Shown piece after piece: positions 11,860 through 12,618 of a stretch of DNA of 12,618 bases (position 1 is its first letter; each line of letters begins with the position of its first letter). This DNA is from Gemmatimonadales bacterium (GTDB lineage Bacteria > Gemmatimonadota > Gemmatimonadetes > Gemmatimonadales > GWC2-71-9). Position numbers and translations under genes: made by a program. The stretch spans positions 1 through 12,618 of the forward strand of contig JAUVRV010000033.1 of assembly GCA_030597435.1 (NCBI GenBank), in the 5' to 3' direction. Below the pieces are notes generated by a model. That model was not told the origin of the DNA. It did no database searches and saw only the letters and a program-made list of their open reading frames with translations.

Positions 11860-12606
11860 CTACTTCGCTACCACCGTCGCCTTCATCAAACCCCGGTTCA
11901 GGCGGGCGATGAAGCCGATACTAATCTCCTGCGGGCAGGCCGCCTCGCACTCCTGGTGGTTCGTGCAGCCGCCGAATCCCTCTTCGTCCATGTTGGCAAC
12001 CATCTTGAGCACTCGTTCGATGCGCTCAGGCTGGCCTTGTGGCAGCAGGCCGAAGTGGGAAACTTTCGCCGCGGTGAAGAGCATTGCCGAGGCGTTAGGA
12101 CAGGCTGCGACGCAGGCACCGCAACCGATGCAGGCCGCCGCATCCATCGCGAGATCGGCGTTTTCCTTCGGGATCAGGATGGCGTTGGCATCGGGGACGC
12201 CGCCAGTACGGGCCGAAATAAACCCGGCCGATTCCACGATGCGATCCAACGGACTGCGATCGACGACCAGGTCCTTGATTACCGGGAACGCCTTTGCGCG
12301 CCACGGCTCGATCCAGATTTCGTCTCCGTGCTTGAACGTCCGCATGTGCAGCTGACACGTGGCAGCGCCGCGCTGTGGTCCGTGGGGTGAGCCGTTGATC
12401 ACCAAACCACACGAGCCGCAGATGCCTTCGCGGCAGTCGTGCTCGAAGGCGATCGGTTCCTCGCCTTTTTCCAACAGCTCTTCGTTGACCGTATCGAGCA
12501 TCTCGAGAAACGACATGTGCTCGTTTACATTCTTGGCGTCGTAGCGTACGTACCCGCCCTTGTCCGTAGCGCTTTTCTGGCGCCACACGTGCAGAATGAT
12601 GTCCAT
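11860..12606 (-). CDS. sdhB: succinate dehydrogenase / fumarate reductase iron-sulfur subunit
   Basis: A 248-residue SdhB/FrdB subunit, which carries electrons between the flavoprotein subunit and the membrane quinone site of complex II. The ferredoxin-like N-domain has C58-x4-C63-x2-C66 and C84 for the [2Fe-2S] cluster, all Cys (E. coli SdhB uses an Asp at one site). The C-domain has C159-x2-C162-x2-C165-x3-C169-Pro and C214-x5-C220-x3-C224-Pro. By family rule C159, C162, C165 and C224 hold [4Fe-4S], while C169, C214 and C220 hold [3Fe-4S]. Length and motifs are normal, closest to the non-proteobacterial type. The ATG at 12606 overlaps a TAA of the preceding frame (TAATG), as expected for sdhA-sdhB. 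No clear terminator was found after the stop. Confidence 0.95.
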   Translation of the reverse strand: MDIILHVWRQKSATDKGGYVRYDAKNVNEHMSFLEMLDTVNEELLEKGEEPIAFEHDCREGICGSCGLVINGSPHGPQRGAATCQLHMRTFKHGDEIWIEPWRAKAFPVIKDLVVDRSPLDRIVESAGFISARTGGVPDANAILIPKENADLAMDAAACIGCGACVAACPNASAMLFTAAKVSHFGLLPQGQPERIERVLKMVANMDEEGFGGCTNHQECEAACPQEISIGFIARLNRGLMKATVVAK

Positions 12607-12618
12607 TACTTGTAACTC
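12606..12618 (-). CDS. 3' end of the upstream gene, probably sdhA (partial)
   Basis: Minus-strand codons AGT TAC AAG TAA (Ser-Tyr-Lys-stop) enter from the window edge, and the TAA shares one base with the sdhB ATG. Such overlap and gene order suit the flavoprotein subunit gene sdhA, but only three residues are visible. The call rests on context. Confidence 0.4.

Overview
The window most resembles a chromosomal segment from an acidobacterium, probably a Vicinamibacteria-like member of Acidobacteriota. The strongest pointer is a PadR regulator 12 nt upstream of an 892-residue duplicated MacB/FtsX permease, the 'ADOP' arrangement that is greatly expanded in that phylum. Intergenic repeat families, moderately high GC, Gram-negative-style lipoproteins and an ECF sigma/anti-sigma/DUF4097 cassette fit the same picture. 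The taxonomic call is inference from gene content; no rRNA or tRNA gene is visible.

Layout, left to right. Positions 1-956 hold a possible 3' end of an upstream gene and a DUF4397 lipoprotein (+). Facing it on the minus strand are an RHH antitoxin, an overlapping RelE/ParE toxin and a six-TM GAP/SfLAP-like membrane protein (2196-987). A gene-poor gap follows (2247-2548) and ends in two copies of an 18-bp operator-like element ahead of padR and the ADOP permease (2549-5578, +). Next come a small CBU_0592-like membrane protein (-), FxsA (+) and a small cysteine-containing lipoprotein (+).

From 7112 to the right end all genes read leftward. They are a group II PLP-dependent decarboxylase coupled to a class I SAM methyltransferase (9270-7156), an ECF sigma factor / zinc-finger anti-sigma / DUF4097 beta-solenoid operon (11658-9453), and the succinate dehydrogenase iron-sulfur subunit SdhB (12606-11860). 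The last codons of a probable sdhA are cut by the window edge.

The non-coding sequence is informative. A good intrinsic terminator (9329-9359, minus) closes the sigma operon, and a 13-bp hairpin (7112-7150) separates two convergent genes. A dispersed repeat with core CGTCAATCGCAAATC occurs in three intergenic gaps. A polypurine element beginning AGATTAGGAGGG occurs at 84-120 and 9291-9326. The 182-bp gap before the decarboxylase is unusually structured: long inverted repeat, three GGGG tracts, terminator, and a hairpin that could hide the decarboxylase ribosome binding site. That gap, the altered predicted substrate pocket of the decarboxylase and its methyltransferase partner are the best candidates for undescribed biology. 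No CRISPR array, transposase, integrase or phage gene was seen.
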